A stretch of 64,000 nucleotides of DNA, taken from Sulfuricurvum kujiense DSM 16994 (lineage in GTDB: Bacteria > Campylobacterota > Campylobacteria > Campylobacterales > Sulfurimonadaceae). The stretch covers positions 496,001-560,000 of the forward strand of contig NC_014762.1 of NCBI RefSeq assembly GCF_000183725.1, in the 5' to 3' direction. Position numbers and translations under genes: made by a program. This document shows positions 25,772 to 34,576 of this stretch, one piece after another; position 1 is the first letter of the stretch, and every line of letters starts with the position of its first letter. The notes beneath the pieces were generated by a model. The model ran no database searches and had not been told where the DNA came from. It was given only the letters and a program-made list of their open reading frames with translations.

Positions 25772-25778
25772 GGTTTTT
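25755..25778 (-). terminator. Rho-independent terminator of dnaX
   Basis: Minus strand: stem AAAAACCTT / AAGGTTTTT with a six-base loop GCTATT, continuing into a run of T residues. It starts 12 bases after the dnaX stop, the classic intrinsic terminator arrangement, although the stem is AU-rich. Confidence 0.75.
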
Positions 25779-25790
25779 CTTAAATTCTTT

Positions 25791-27440
25791 TTAAACTTTC
25801 GATTGGACGGTGATTTTGGTCGCTTCGAACAATTCAGCCGCCTTTTGGATCATCGGTTCTTTGAGGACGTCGCCGCCGTCAAACTCTTTGACACTGCTCT
25901 CGTCGCACTGACTGACGCAGCTTCCGACGCCGATTTCGGCCTCCTCGATCATAGAGTCGTTCTCGGCAACCGTTTCTTCTTCGGCAGGGGCTTCGGTGAA
26001 TGAGGGCTCTTCGATAACGGGAGCGGGAGAGAGTTCTTCCGCGCTCTTTGTACACCCTTGCGATTTGATCTGGGTTGTGACCCCGTAGATTTCACGGACA
26101 AACTGGCGGATGATGCCGAAACTGTTTTTGAGCAGCTCTTTATCTTCTCCTTCGGCACAGCTTTCCCAGGTCAGGATACTCTCTTCATACGAAAGGAACG
26201 TAACGTTGTTTTTAAAACATGCGCCCAGCTCCGCACTTCGGTCACTGATCAGGGCGCACAATTGTTCGAATTGCGATTTTACAGGCATAGGAGCCGGTGT
26301 AACACGGATACTCGGCGTTTCGGCGGCGGCTTCGCTGTGTATCGGTGAAGCCGTTGCTTTGGCCGGAGTATGAGAGACGCGTGATTCGAGCGATTCGATC
26401 ATCTCGTCGATCTCTTTGATCTTGAGCGCTTCGATCATTTTAAAGAGGACGAGACTCACGACAAACCCGCCGTCGGCATTGATCGCAAAAAGGGTTTTGG
26501 CATCGCTGAGGATTCTAAAAAACCGCTCGATGACGAGCGGGCTGAAACGGTGATCCCCCTCATACAATCGCTCTTTGAGATAAGCGATCAGCTCGTCGAT
26601 CACCATCTCCGATTCGTACGCTTCGAGCTCTTGAAGCATAGAGATGAGGCTAGAGCGGTCTTTGGCAAAAATAGCGTCAAAGAGTCGGCTGATGTAGTCG
26701 GGATCCAAAAGCCCCAGCATATCGGCAACCGTTTTGACGTCGACGAACCCTTTGGAATAGATGATCGCCTGATCGAGGAGGGTGAGGGTGTCGCGCAAAG
26801 ACCCCGAACCGCTGCGGGCGAGAATATCCAACGCTTCGGCTTGATACTCGATATTCTCCAGATGGAGGATATGGCTCAGATGGTGGACGATGTTGGGGTG
26901 GCTGATCCGTTTGAACCGGAAATGCTGCGTTCGGCTCAGAATCGTCGGAGGGAGCTTCAGCGGATCGGTCGTCGCGAGGATGAACTTGACGTATTCGGGC
27001 GGCTCTTCAAGGGTTTTAAGGAGGGCATTATGCGCCTCTTTGGTCAGCATATGGACTTCGTCGATGATAAAGATTTTAACGTTCGCGCTGGCGGGGCGGT
27101 ATTTGGTGTGTTCGATCAGATCGCGGATATCGTCGATTTTGCGGCTGGAAGCGGCGTCCATCTCGATGATGTCGATATGGCGCCCCTCGTTTGCCATGAC
27201 ACAGTGGCTGCACACGTCGCACGGCGCCGAAGTCGGGCCGTTTTCACAGATAAGCGATTTGGCAAAAATACGGGCGGTCGAGGTTTTACCCGAACCGCGA
27301 AGTCCGGAAAAAAGATATGCGTGAGAGAGGCGTTTGGAATCAAGGGCGAGAGAAAGGGTCTGGGAAATACTCTCCTGTCCGATCAGTTCTTCGAAACGTC
27401 GAGGACGGTATTTAAGTGCGAGTACTTCGGATGTGCCCAA
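25791..27440 (-). CDS. dnaX: DNA polymerase III subunit gamma/tau
   Basis: AAA+ clamp-loader subunit of the replicative polymerase. Walker A is SGLRGSGKTSTARIFA (about residues 44-59), followed by a zinc module with CENGPTSAPCDVCSHC. Walker B is IFIIDEVHML (about 114-123), and SRTQHFRFKRI marks the sensor-1/SRC region. The clamp-loader domains end near 360; residues 360-549 form a low-complexity, acidic tau-like tail. The start is TTG 27440 (MGTSEVLALKYRPRRF), the only codon matching the conserved family start. No A-rich frameshift site like the E. coli gamma/tau switch is obvious. Confidence 0.95.
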   Translation of the reverse strand: MGTSEVLALKYRPRRFEELIGQESISQTLSLALDSKRLSHAYLFSGLRGSGKTSTARIFAKSLICENGPTSAPCDVCSHCVMANEGRHIDIIEMDAASSRKIDDIRDLIEHTKYRPASANVKIFIIDEVHMLTKEAHNALLKTLEEPPEYVKFILATTDPLKLPPTILSRTQHFRFKRISHPNIVHHLSHILHLENIEYQAEALDILARSGSGSLRDTLTLLDQAIIYSKGFVDVKTVADMLGLLDPDYISRLFDAIFAKDRSSLISMLQELEAYESEMVIDELIAYLKERLYEGDHRFSPLVIERFFRILSDAKTLFAINADGGFVVSLVLFKMIEALKIKEIDEMIESLESRVSHTPAKATASPIHSEAAAETPSIRVTPAPMPVKSQFEQLCALISDRSAELGACFKNNVTFLSYEESILTWESCAEGEDKELLKNSFGIIRQFVREIYGVTTQIKSQGCTKSAEELSPAPVIEEPSFTEAPAEEETVAENDSMIEEAEIGVGSCVSQCDESSVKEFDGGDVLKEPMIQKAAELFEATKITVQSKV

Positions 27441-27464
27441 TTGAGACCTCTTTAATTTATTTTA

Positions 27465-27482
27465 CGCACTTTTAAAAGTGCG
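27465..27482. repeat. 18-bp perfect palindrome between murI and dnaX
   Basis: CGCACTTTT/AAAAGTGCG, a perfect inverted repeat with no loop. It lies 25 bases before the dnaX start and could be a hairpin in the dnaX leader, part of murI transcript termination, or an operator. Confidence 0.6.
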
Positions 27483-27491
27483 CATAAATAC

Positions 27492-27519
27492 CACTAAAAC
27501 GGATGTATTCGTTTTAGTG
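27492..27519 (-). terminator. Hairpin downstream of murI
   Basis: Ten-bp stem CACTAAAACG/CGTTTTAGTG with an eight-base loop, 48 bases after the murI stop on the minus strand. No clean T-run follows, so a terminator role is only likely. Confidence 0.5.
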
Positions 27520-27566
27520 CATAACATCATATATGTTACTTTACCGTGGTTACGATAAATTTTAGA

Positions 27567-28313
27567 TTACAGTGCCAGCCACTCTTTGGCGACGCGGCGA
27601 AGCCCTTCGGGATTTTCGGAAGCGAAAAACTTGAGATTCGTAGTATCAAAGCGTTTTGTGAAGTCGTAATGGCTCTCCAGATATTCGACGATTGCTTCAC
27701 CCGAGTGAATCAGGGTGCTTTTTCCTTCGAAATAGGTATCGATCGCACGGGCTACGAGGGGGAAATGGGTACATCCGAGGATGATCGCGTCGGGAGTTTT
27801 TTCCAAATCGCGGAAATAGTGGTGCAGCGCACTTTGGAGTACTTCCCCCTCATACAGCCCCTCTTCGACGATAGGGACGAGGAGGCTTGTCGCAATAGCA
27901 CTGAGGTTTCGGTAGCCGAGGGAGCGAAGCCCTTTTTCGTAGGCTCCCGATTTGACGGTTGCTTTGGTCCCGAGGATGAGGATATTGGCGTCATTCGAGG
28001 GGATCGCATTTTTAAGGGCCAATACCCCCGGATCGACAACCCCGATAACGTCGCAGTGGCTGTGTTCTCTCATCTCATCAAGAGCATAGGCGCTGACGGT
28101 GTTGCACGCGGTGATGAGCAAGTCGATTTCAAAGTTTTTGAAAAATTCGAGGGCTTCGAGAGAGTATCGGATGATCGTGTTTTGATCTTTGACCCCGTAA
28201 GGGACGCGGGCGGTATCCCCGAAGTAGATGATCTCTTCGAAGAGTTTATGTTCCAAAAGCGATTTGACGACGCTTAAACCCCCGACACCGCTGTCAAAGA
28301 CCCCGACTCTCAT
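27567..28313 (-). CDS. murI: Glutamate racemase
   Basis: Interconverts L- and D-glutamate to feed peptidoglycan synthesis, cofactor-free. The two catalytic cysteines are in LLITACNTVSA (about residue 70) and ILGCTHFPLVA (about 180). The N-terminal FDSGVGGLSVVKSL and the YFGDTARVPYG block are signature MurI sequences. At 248 residues it is full length. ATG 28313 overlaps nothing and lies one base after the rho stop, so murI is downstream in the rho transcript. Confidence 0.96.
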   Translation of the reverse strand: MRVGVFDSGVGGLSVVKSLLEHKLFEEIIYFGDTARVPYGVKDQNTIIRYSLEALEFFKNFEIDLLITACNTVSAYALDEMREHSHCDVIGVVDPGVLALKNAIPSNDANILILGTKATVKSGAYEKGLRSLGYRNLSAIATSLLVPIVEEGLYEGEVLQSALHHYFRDLEKTPDAIILGCTHFPLVARAIDTYFEGKSTLIHSGEAIVEYLESHYDFTKRFDTTNLKFFASENPEGLRRVAKEWLAL

Positions 28314-28314
28314 C

Positions 28315-29640
28315 TTATTTGGTCGACTCGTTCATGCTGTCAAGGAATTCGATATTGGACTTGCTTTTGAGCATGGTGTTGTAGAGGAAGCGGAGCGCTT
28401 CGACTTCGTCCTCTTGTTTATGCAGCATCGAGCGAAGGACAAATACTTTTTGCAATACATCCGGTCCGAGGAGAAGCTCTTCTTTACGGGTTCCCGATTT
28501 GAGGATATCGATAGCCGGGAAGATACGGCGATCGGAGATTTTACGGCTGAGGACTATCTCGGAGTTACCGGTCCCTTTGAACTCTTCGAAAATAACCTCG
28601 TCCATACGGCTTCCCGTCTCGACGAGGGCGGTTGCGATGATCGTCAAACTTCCGCCGTTTTCGATGTTACGCGCCGCACCGAAGAACCGTTTCGGTTTGT
28701 GGAGTGCATTCGCATCAACCCCTCCCGAGAGAACTTTTCCCGAACTCGGCGTTACGGTATTGTACGCACGTGCGAGACGGGTGATTGAGTCAAGGAGGAT
28801 CACGACGTCTTTGCCGAGCTCGACGCGCCGTTTTGCCCGTTCGATGACCATTTCGGCGACTTTGACGTGATTTTTTGCCGGTTCGTCAAATGTCGAGCTG
28901 TAAACTTCACCTTTGACGGAGCGCTCCATGTCGGTAACCTCTTCGGGGCGTTCGTCGACGAGGAGAACCATCAGTTCGATTTCGGGGTGGTTGTTGGTGA
29001 TACCGTGGGCGATCTCTTTCATCAACTCCGTTTTACCCGATCTAGGAGGTGCGACGATCAGTCCGCGCTGCCCTTTACCGATAGGGGCAAACAAATCCAT
29101 CATCCGTCCGGTGAGTTTCGTCGGCTGGTATTCGAGTTTGATCTGCTCCAGCGCATAAAGCGGAGTAAGATTTTCGAATAAAGGACGTTTTTTCGACTCT
29201 TCGGGAGGGAGGTAGTTGATCGCTTCGACTTTGAGGAGGGCGTAGTAGCGCTCCTGATCTTTCGGTGCGCGTACCTGACCCGTAACGATATCCCCGTTAC
29301 GAAGTGCGAAACGGCGGATTTGGGTGCTGGAAACGTACGCATCGTGCATCGAGTCGCTGAAAGACTGATCAACGGCACGCAAGAAGCCGTAGCCGTCTTG
29401 CATAATCTCCAAAATTCCCGTAAAGAGGATGAATCCCCCTTGCTGAACCTGTGTTTTGAGAATTTCAAAAATCAAATCCTGACGTTTGAGTTCGTTAGGA
29501 TCTTCAATACTTAACGAGGTGGCAATCTCAAGGAGATCTTCAAGCTTTTTGGTACGGAGTGCTTCAATCGTAAAGCCGTCAACCGGTATATGGGTTCGGT
29601 TTTTCGAGTTGTTTCGAGGAGTTTTTGCGGTATCGCTCAT
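28315..29640 (-). CDS. rho: Transcription termination factor Rho
   Basis: Hexameric RNA-dependent helicase that ends transcription. N-terminal helical segment, then the RNA-binding cold-shock-like domain (about 75-150, [14 protein letters not shown]), and the RecA-like motor with Walker [13 protein letters not shown] (about 207-218), Walker [17 protein letters not shown], and the Q/R-loop region. 441 residues. A consensus promoter lies about 85 bases upstream. The gene is followed one base later by murI, suggesting a rho-murI transcript. Confidence 0.97.
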   Translation of the reverse strand: MSDTAKTPRNNSKNRTHIPVDGFTIEALRTKKLEDLLEIATSLSIEDPNELKRQDLIFEILKTQVQQGGFILFTGILEIMQDGYGFLRAVDQSFSDSMHDAYVSSTQIRRFALRNGDIVTGQVRAPKDQERYYALLKVEAINYLPPEESKKRPLFENLTPLYALEQIKLEYQPTKLTGRMMDLFAPIGKGQRGLIVAPPRSGKTELMKEIAHGITNNHPEIELMVLLVDERPEEVTDMERSVKGEVYSSTFDEPAKNHVKVAEMVIERAKRRVELGKDVVILLDSITRLARAYNTVTPSSGKVLSGGVDANALHKPKRFFGAARNIENGGSLTIIATALVETGSRMDEVIFEEFKGTGNSEIVLSRKISDRRIFPAIDILKSGTRKEELLLGPDVLQKVFVLRSMLHKQEDEVEALRFLYNTMLKSKSNIEFLDSMNESTK

Positions 29641-29723
29641 GCGTGGAATGCCTTAAAGTGTAGTGGATTTAATCGGCGAGTTTTAGGTGAGATGTCATCG
29701 ACAGGTCATTGTTTTATTGCGAC

Positions 29724-29753
29724 ATTATAAACTATAGCGAAGCGGGTTGTCAA
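29724..29753 (-). promoter_or_regulatory. rho promoter (consensus sigma-70)
   Basis: Minus strand: -35 TTGACA (29748-29753), 18-base spacer, -10 TATAAT (29724-29729), both perfect. The resulting leader of roughly 75 bases precedes the rho ATG, room for the autoregulation by Rho known from other bacteria (an inference here). Confidence 0.82.
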
Positions 29754-29784
29754 GAATATAAATTTTCCAAATTGTGAACGGTTT

Positions 29785-29813
29785 TTGCTATGTCTCTTTT
29801 CATTAAGTAGAAT
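29785..29813 (+). promoter_or_regulatory. Promoter of the FGE-like gene
   Basis: Plus strand: -35 TTGCTA (29785-29790), 17-base spacer, -10 TAGAAT (29808-29813), 23 bases before the TTG start. Divergent from the rho promoter. Confidence 0.55.
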
Positions 29814-29836
29814 AAACATATTTAAAAAGGTTTGCC

Positions 29837-30640
29837 TTGTTCGATTTTTTCAAAAAGAAAGCCGAAGAAATACCCGCGGCAGCCGCGGTGGAAACTCCCA
29901 GACATTTTACGAATTCGATCGGTATGGAGTTTTTGTATGTTGACGGCGGAGAATATATGATGGGACGCAACCCTCAGTATAATGAGGGAGGAGAGGTCGA
30001 ATCGCCTGAACACCCCGTAAGACTGGGCGGGTTTTGGATCGCGAAATACCCTGTAACGCAAGAACAGTATTTCAAACTTACCCGTGTTAACCCTTCCTTT
30101 TTTAAAAATGACAAAGTTGAAGAGGAGAGTTCCCGCCGCCATCCGGTGGAGCAGGTGAGTTGGTTTGACGCCAAAGCCTACGTGGAGCTGATGAACCGTT
30201 TTGAGGGGAAAACACGTTTTTACGCGTTACCGACCGAAGCGCAATGGGAATATGCCGCCAAAGCGGGAGGAAATACCCGCTTTTCATTCGGAGATTCCGA
30301 AGCGCTGCTGGATGACTACGCTATTTATGAATACAGCTCGAACGGTCGGACGTCGATTGTTGACGATAAACTGCCTAACCGTTTAGGGATTTACGGGCTG
30401 CTCGGAAACGTATGGGAATGGTGCGAAGACGACTTTTTCGCCAACTACAACGGAGCGCCGAATGACGGCAGCCCCCGTATCGGCGGAGCCGAGGGGGAGT
30501 CATTTAAGGTGCGCCGCGGCGGAAGCTACAAAACGGGATATTTGTGTCTTCGAAGTTCGTTTCGGGGATATTCGCGTCCCGATCTGGTTGCCAACGATAT
30601 CGGCTTTCGTCTGGTCATCAACGGGAATCCATTACGTTAA
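29837..30640 (+). CDS. Formylglycine-generating-enzyme-like (sulfatase-modifying factor) protein
   Basis: 267-residue protein with the FGE-sulfatase fold: FWIAKYPVTQEQYFKL, HPVEQVSWFDAKAYVE, YALPTEAQWEYAAKAGG, LLGNVWEWCEDDF and VRRGGSYKTGYLCLRSSFRG appear in family order. True FGE enzymes have two active-site cysteines in the last block; only one is seen here (YLCLR), so aerobic formylglycine formation is doubtful and another role, such as a structural or binding module, is possible. No sulfatase gene is nearby. The start is TTG 29837 after AAAAAGG; no signal peptide is seen. Confidence 0.82.
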   Translation: MFDFFKKKAEEIPAAAAVETPRHFTNSIGMEFLYVDGGEYMMGRNPQYNEGGEVESPEHPVRLGGFWIAKYPVTQEQYFKLTRVNPSFFKNDKVEEESSRRHPVEQVSWFDAKAYVELMNRFEGKTRFYALPTEAQWEYAAKAGGNTRFSFGDSEALLDDYAIYEYSSNGRTSIVDDKLPNRLGIYGLLGNVWEWCEDDFFANYNGAPNDGSPRIGGAEGESFKVRRGGSYKTGYLCLRSSFRGYSRPDLVANDIGFRLVINGNPLR

Positions 30641-30664
30641 TTTGATACGCTGTTCCCGTGCGCG

Positions 30665-31066
30665 TTATTCTTTAAATTCTCCGCTCTCATAAAGCCATTT
30701 TCCGCCTTCTTTTAAAAAGCGGCTTTTCTCTTTGAGGATACCGCTGTCGAATAGGGCTTCAAACGTCACAAACGCCTCTTCGCTTCCGTCAATAAAATCA
30801 TGAATCTTCAAACCTAAAAAACGGGTTCCGTTTGAAAAACTCAGGATGCTTTGTCTCCAGCTCTCTTTATCCTCTGTATAGTCGGGATTATTCGGATGGG
30901 TAGTCGCCATGATATAGTCTGCTGCGCCCAATGCAAAAGCACTGTAGCGTGAACGCATCAGTTTCAGGGCATCGGCGGGGAGGATTCCTTTATGATAAGG
31001 CTGACAGCATTGTTTGTATTTTTTGCCGCTGTGGCAGGGGCAGGGGGCATTGGATGATATCTTCAT
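30665..31066 (-). CDS. YchJ-like SEC-C motif protein
   Basis: 133 residues. The N terminus carries the zinc-binding SEC-C motif CPCHSGKKYKQCCQPYH (residues 8-24), as in the SecA C terminus and YchJ, followed by the YchJ middle domain (ALKLMRSRYSAFALGAADYIMATTHP). This NTF2-like domain family (UPF0225) has no established role. It may bind the ribosome or protein substrates via the zinc module. Convergent with the preceding plus-strand gene and divergent from rmuC. Confidence 0.88.
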   Translation of the reverse strand: MKISSNAPCPCHSGKKYKQCCQPYHKGILPADALKLMRSRYSAFALGAADYIMATTHPNNPDYTEDKESWRQSILSFSNGTRFLGLKIHDFIDGSEEAFVTFEALFDSGILKEKSRFLKEGGKWLYESGEFKE

Positions 31067-31102
31067 GCCGTATCTTACAAAATGACATCTTTTTAACCTC
31101 TT

Positions 31103-31121
31103 AGCCCTCCTGGGCTATAAT
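31103..31121 (+). promoter_or_regulatory. rmuC -10 region with overlapping palindrome
   Basis: TATAAT at 31116-31121, eight bases before the rmuC ATG. The five-bp inverted repeat AGCCC-N4-GGGCT (31103-31116) directly overlaps its left edge, a position suited to an operator. The short distance to ATG suggests a very short leader. Confidence 0.45.
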
Positions 31122-31128
31122 CGCTTTT

Positions 31129-32439
31129 ATGATCTACGAAATAACAACCCTTATCGGCTTTACGGCTGCCGGAATACTCGGATGGATGTGGAACCAATCC
31201 CGCCAACACTACGCATTGCTCGAAGCACGTGCCCTGCAGCTGCAGGAACTGTATATAAAAGAACAGTCACTGAAAACAAAAATCCAGGGAGAACTCGACA
31301 CCGTCCAAAAAGAGTATCACGCATTGGAGAGAGATTTCGCGGTGCTCCATACCCGGTACGAAGAGTCGTCACGCGGTTTTGAAGAAAAAATTCGCCTTCT
31401 GGATGAAGCGAAGGCACAGATGAAAGTGCAGTTCGAGCAGTTGGCGGCGCAGATTTTCGAACAAAAGGCCAAAACCTTTGACGAAGCGCATACCAAAGGG
31501 CTGGATCTGCTGCTTAAACCGTTTCGCGAGCAGATCGCACAGTTCGCAACCCAGAGCAAAGAGCAGTTTATCCATGACGCCAAAGAGCGCCAAAGTATCA
31601 AAGACGAAATTCTCCGTCTCAAAACCCTCAACGAGCGGCTTAGCCAGGATGCGCTCAACCTCACCCAAGCGCTTAAAGGGGAAAACAAAACCCAGGGGAA
31701 CTGGGGAGAGATCGTTCTCGAGCGGATTTTGGAAGAGTCGGGTTTGCGCGAGGGGCATGAGTACGAAGTGCAAAGCACCCTCAGCGACGAAGAGGGGAAA
31801 AAGTTCCGCCCCGACGTCATTATCCATCTGCCGCAAAACAAAGACATCATCATCGACTCGAAAGTCTCCCTCGTAGCCTACGATGCGTTTATCCGTGCTG
31901 AGAGTGATGAAGAGCGCTCCCATGCGCTGAAACAGCATCTTCTCTCGATCCATTCCCATATTAAAGGGCTAAGCACAAAACGGTACGAACAGCTCAGCGG
32001 TGTGCGAACCCTCGATTTTGTTCTCCTTTTTATGCCGATCGAGGGGGCGTTTCTCCTTGCACTGGAGCAGGATAACACCTTCTTTAAGACGGCATATGAG
32101 CAAAACATTGTCGTCGTTTCGCCTTCTACTTTATTGGTTACCCTTCGCACGATAGAACATATCTGGCGAAGCGAGTATCAGGAGCGTAACGCCAAAGCGA
32201 TCGCCGAATCGGCCGAAGCGCTGTATGAGAAACTGGTGGCGTTTGTAGAGGATATGGAGAAAATCGGCGAGCAGATCGGACGCACCCAGAAAAGCTATGA
32301 GGGGGCGATGAACAAACTCAGTAGCGGAAAAGGAAATCTCATCCGTCGTGTCGAGTCGATGCGCAAACTGGGATTGAAGCCCAAAAAGTTGCTTCCGTCA
32401 TCTCTTACGGAAGCAGACGACGAAGAAACGCTTTTATAG
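31129..32439 (+). CDS. rmuC: DNA recombination protein RmuC
   Basis: 436-residue RmuC, a membrane-tethered nuclease-fold protein that limits inversions and other rearrangements. An N-terminal hydrophobic helix (about 1-20) is followed by a long coiled coil (about 25-170), then the PD-(D/E)XK-like core: GNWGEIVLERILEESGLREG, RPDVIIHLP, DIIIDSKVSLVAYDAF and KGLSTKRYEQL. C-terminal helices follow. The stop overlaps the convergent pssA-like gene by six bases. Confidence 0.94.
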   Translation: MIYEITTLIGFTAAGILGWMWNQSRQHYALLEARALQLQELYIKEQSLKTKIQGELDTVQKEYHALERDFAVLHTRYEESSRGFEEKIRLLDEAKAQMKVQFEQLAAQIFEQKAKTFDEAHTKGLDLLLKPFREQIAQFATQSKEQFIHDAKERQSIKDEILRLKTLNERLSQDALNLTQALKGENKTQGNWGEIVLERILEESGLREGHEYEVQSTLSDEEGKKFRPDVIIHLPQNKDIIIDSKVSLVAYDAFIRAESDEERSHALKQHLLSIHSHIKGLSTKRYEQLSGVRTLDFVLLFMPIEGAFLLALEQDNTFFKTAYEQNIVVVSPSTLLVTLRTIEHIWRSEYQERNAKAIAESAEALYEKLVAFVEDMEKIGEQIGRTQKSYEGAMNKLSSGKGNLIRRVESMRKLGLKPKKLLPSSLTEADDEETLL

Positions 32440-32982
32440 GTGAGGAATCTTCACCTTTGAATTCAGCAGCGCTCCGATGATGATCATCAGAGCAAGTACC
32501 CCCATCCATCCGATAAAATCAGACCCAAGCCAGACCAGCCACAGCAAAATCGCTCCCAGCGGTGTCGGAACCCCCGTAAAATGTTTCGCCACTTCTCCCG
32601 CATCGGTATTGATGTTAAACTGGATCAGACGGCGAAGACCGCTGATCACATAGTAGATAGAGGCGATCGAAGTGATGATAAGCGGTAGTCCTGAGAGGTG
32701 GGTATAGACCCCCTGAAAGATAAAAAAGGTCGGGACAAGTACGAAACTGAGAAAGTCGGCGAACGAATCAAGCTGTACCCCAAACTCATTGGATAATGCG
32801 TATTTACGGGCGATTTTTCCGTCGAAAATATCAAATGCTCCCCCCATCCATGCGAGGATTACGGCGACTATGAATTGGTTTTGGGTAATGAAATAGGTTG
32901 CCAAAAGACCGCAGGTGATATTTGCCATAGTTATGAGGTTGGCTAAGTTAAAGTGACTGGTAGAGCGCCATAAAAATTGCAT
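32434..32982 (-). CDS. pssA: CDP-alcohol phosphatidyltransferase, phosphatidylserine synthase type
   Basis: Inner-membrane enzyme that transfers a phosphatidyl group from CDP-diacylglycerol, most likely to serine, starting phosphatidylethanolamine synthesis. The family motif D-G-x2-A-R-x8-G-x3-D-x3-D is exact: D54 G55, A58 R59, G68, D72, D76. The later ISGLRRLIQFN resembles the LRLARFN-type segment of class II PssA. About six membrane helices fill its 182 residues. A close PgsA alternative cannot be excluded, but the motif context favours PssA. Confidence 0.85.
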   Translation of the reverse strand: MQFLWRSTSHFNLANLITMANITCGLLATYFITQNQFIVAVILAWMGGAFDIFDGKIARKYALSNEFGVQLDSFADFLSFVLVPTFFIFQGVYTHLSGLPLIITSIASIYYVISGLRRLIQFNINTDAGEVAKHFTGVPTPLGAILLWLVWLGSDFIGWMGVLALMIIIGALLNSKVKIPHL

Positions 32983-33043
32983 AAAAGTCCTAATAAGGTA
33001 TTATTTGATTCAGTATTATATCTAAAGTCACAAAACGCTCTAA

Positions 33044-33094
33044 TTGAAAAAGGTTATCATTATTAAGGATAGTATAAGTTGATAATCTTTATCA
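33044..33094 (+). promoter_or_regulatory. Fur-box-like operator and promoter region of porin-feoAB
   Basis: TGATAATCTTTATCA at 33080-33094 matches the 7-1-7 Fur pattern TGATAAT-N-ATTATCA at 13 of 14 half-site positions. A second, weaker TTATCATTATTAAGG lies at 33054-33068. A TTGAAA (33044-33049) could serve as -35, with a poor -10 (GATAGT 33068-33073). Iron-loaded Fur would be expected to shut off this promoter. Confidence 0.65.
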
Positions 33095-33131
33095 TTCTGC
33101 TAATAAGATAAAATGAACGTAAGGAATAGTG

Positions 33132-34325
33132 ATGAAGAAGACACTGTTGGTTAGTATCGCGGCTGTTACGGCATTAAGTGGTGCGAATATCGAAGATGCA
33201 CTTAAGACGGGCAAGGCAAGCGGACAGATACGTGCGGCCTATGTTAATCAGGATAATGCACTCGGAGCTGATACGTATGCTACAGCACTCGGCGGAGTGC
33301 TCAAATACGAGACTGGAGTATGGAACGACCTAAAGTTCGGTGTTGCGGCATACATAAGCCAAAAGCTCCCGTTTGCAACGGGGGATAATGAAAAAGCCAA
33401 TAACGACCTATTTGCGGATAATGCCGATTCCTACGTCTATCTGGGTGAAGCGTATATCGATTATACGCGAAACGATTTCGCATTGCGTATCGGACGCCAG
33501 CAGATCGACACCCCGTTGGCCGATACCGATGATATCCGTATGCACCCCAATACTTTTGAAGCGGCAATAGCAACCTATAAAGGATTCGAGGGCTCAACGC
33601 TGGTAGGCGGAGTCGTGAAGCGTTTCGCCGGATACGATTCGGGTAACGATATATCGAAGTTCAAAAAACTGGACGGTGCCGACAGTCACGGTGCTGCTAT
33701 AGCGGGGATTACCAACGAGAGTGTCGAGAATCTGGCATTGCAGGGGTGGTACTACGGTATCGACAATATAGCCAATGTCCTTTATGCGGATGCGACATAC
33801 GCAATGGAACTCTACGAAACATCGGGAATCGAAGTGGCAGCCCAGTTCGGGCAGTTTAACGAATCGCTAAACAGTACGATCGACGGTACGGTTTACGGAG
33901 TCGGTGCGAGTTTTAATATCGATATGTTGACGGTTGGTGCGGCGTATAACGAAGTCAACAGCGATACCGGAAAAGCGATCGTCAACGGATTCGGCGGGGG
34001 ACCGTATTTCACGTCGATGGAAGAGATGACGATTGATGGATTGGAAGATGCAAAGGCTTATCAGTTCAATGCCGAACTGGATATGAGCGATGCAGGGATA
34101 GATGGGCTGACATTAGCGGCGCTGTACGGAAAATTCAAAGGAAAAACGGGCGGTTTGGACGCCAAAGTGAGTGAATTTGATATCGTACTGGCCTATGATA
34201 TTAACGAAAATGTATGTGCCGATATGAGCTATGCGACCATCGATGACAAAAATAAAAATACGGGCGATTCAGGAACGGACGGCGGTTATGACCGCTTTTT
34301 GCTCCGGCTTAGCTACAGTTTCTAA
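33132..34325 (+). CDS. Outer-membrane porin (OprD/Opr-type) linked to feoAB
   Basis: Outer-membrane beta-barrel channel. ATG 33132 follows AAGGAA at five to six bases (a GTG three bases earlier is less well placed). The signal peptide is MKKTLLVSIAAVTALSGA, cut before NIEDAL. The mature part is a run of alternating, aromatic-ended strands with acidic loops, ending in the typical terminal phenylalanine (LLRLSYSF). The KASGQIRAAYVNQDN start and the GRQQIDTPLADTDDIRMHPNTFEA block match Campylobacterota Opr-family porins. It is 11 bases from feoA, so it may admit iron chelates or small acids under iron control. Confidence 0.9.
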   Translation: MKKTLLVSIAAVTALSGANIEDALKTGKASGQIRAAYVNQDNALGADTYATALGGVLKYETGVWNDLKFGVAAYISQKLPFATGDNEKANNDLFADNADSYVYLGEAYIDYTRNDFALRIGRQQIDTPLADTDDIRMHPNTFEAAIATYKGFEGSTLVGGVVKRFAGYDSGNDISKFKKLDGADSHGAAIAGITNESVENLALQGWYYGIDNIANVLYADATYAMELYETSGIEVAAQFGQFNESLNSTIDGTVYGVGASFNIDMLTVGAAYNEVNSDTGKAIVNGFGGGPYFTSMEEMTIDGLEDAKAYQFNAELDMSDAGIDGLTLAALYGKFKGKTGGLDAKVSEFDIVLAYDINENVCADMSYATIDDKNKNTGDSGTDGGYDRFLLRLSYSF

Positions 34326-34336
34326 GAAGGATTAGT

Positions 34337-34576
34337 ATGAATACGATGACATTACTGAGTGCCTGCACCAAGGGGGGAGTCGCTACAGTTGTCAAAATCA
34401 ATGCCAAAGGGCCGCTAAAACAGCGTCTCATCTCGTTCGGGCTGATGAAGGGTTCGGAAGTCAAAATGCTGGAGTGTGCTCTCACCAACAGCACCTTTGA
34501 GATCAAAGTGGGGAATATGAATATTGCGCTGCGCCGTGAAGAGGCAGAGCTGATCGAGGTAACCGATGTCCGATAA
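34337..34576 (+). CDS. feoA: Ferrous iron transport protein FeoA
   Basis: 79-residue SH3-like cytoplasmic protein that assists FeoB. The family block KQRLISFGLMKGSEVKMLECA is present, with the later IKVGNMNIALRREEAELI. The ATG follows GAAGGATTAGT. Its 3' end overlaps feoB by 11 bases, so the two are translationally coupled. Confidence 0.93.
   Translation: MNTMTLLSACTKGGVATVVKINAKGPLKQRLISFGLMKGSEVKMLECALTNSTFEIKVGNMNIALRREEAELIEVTDVR

Noticed and set aside
25791-27440. Programmed frameshift in dnaX giving a short gamma form
   Set aside because: No A-AAA-AAG type slippery run with a following stem was found at the end of the ATPase region.
26550-27455. Plus-strand open frame (301 codons) opposite dnaX
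   Set aside because: Antisense shadow of the conserved ATPase domain of dnaX; no family features.
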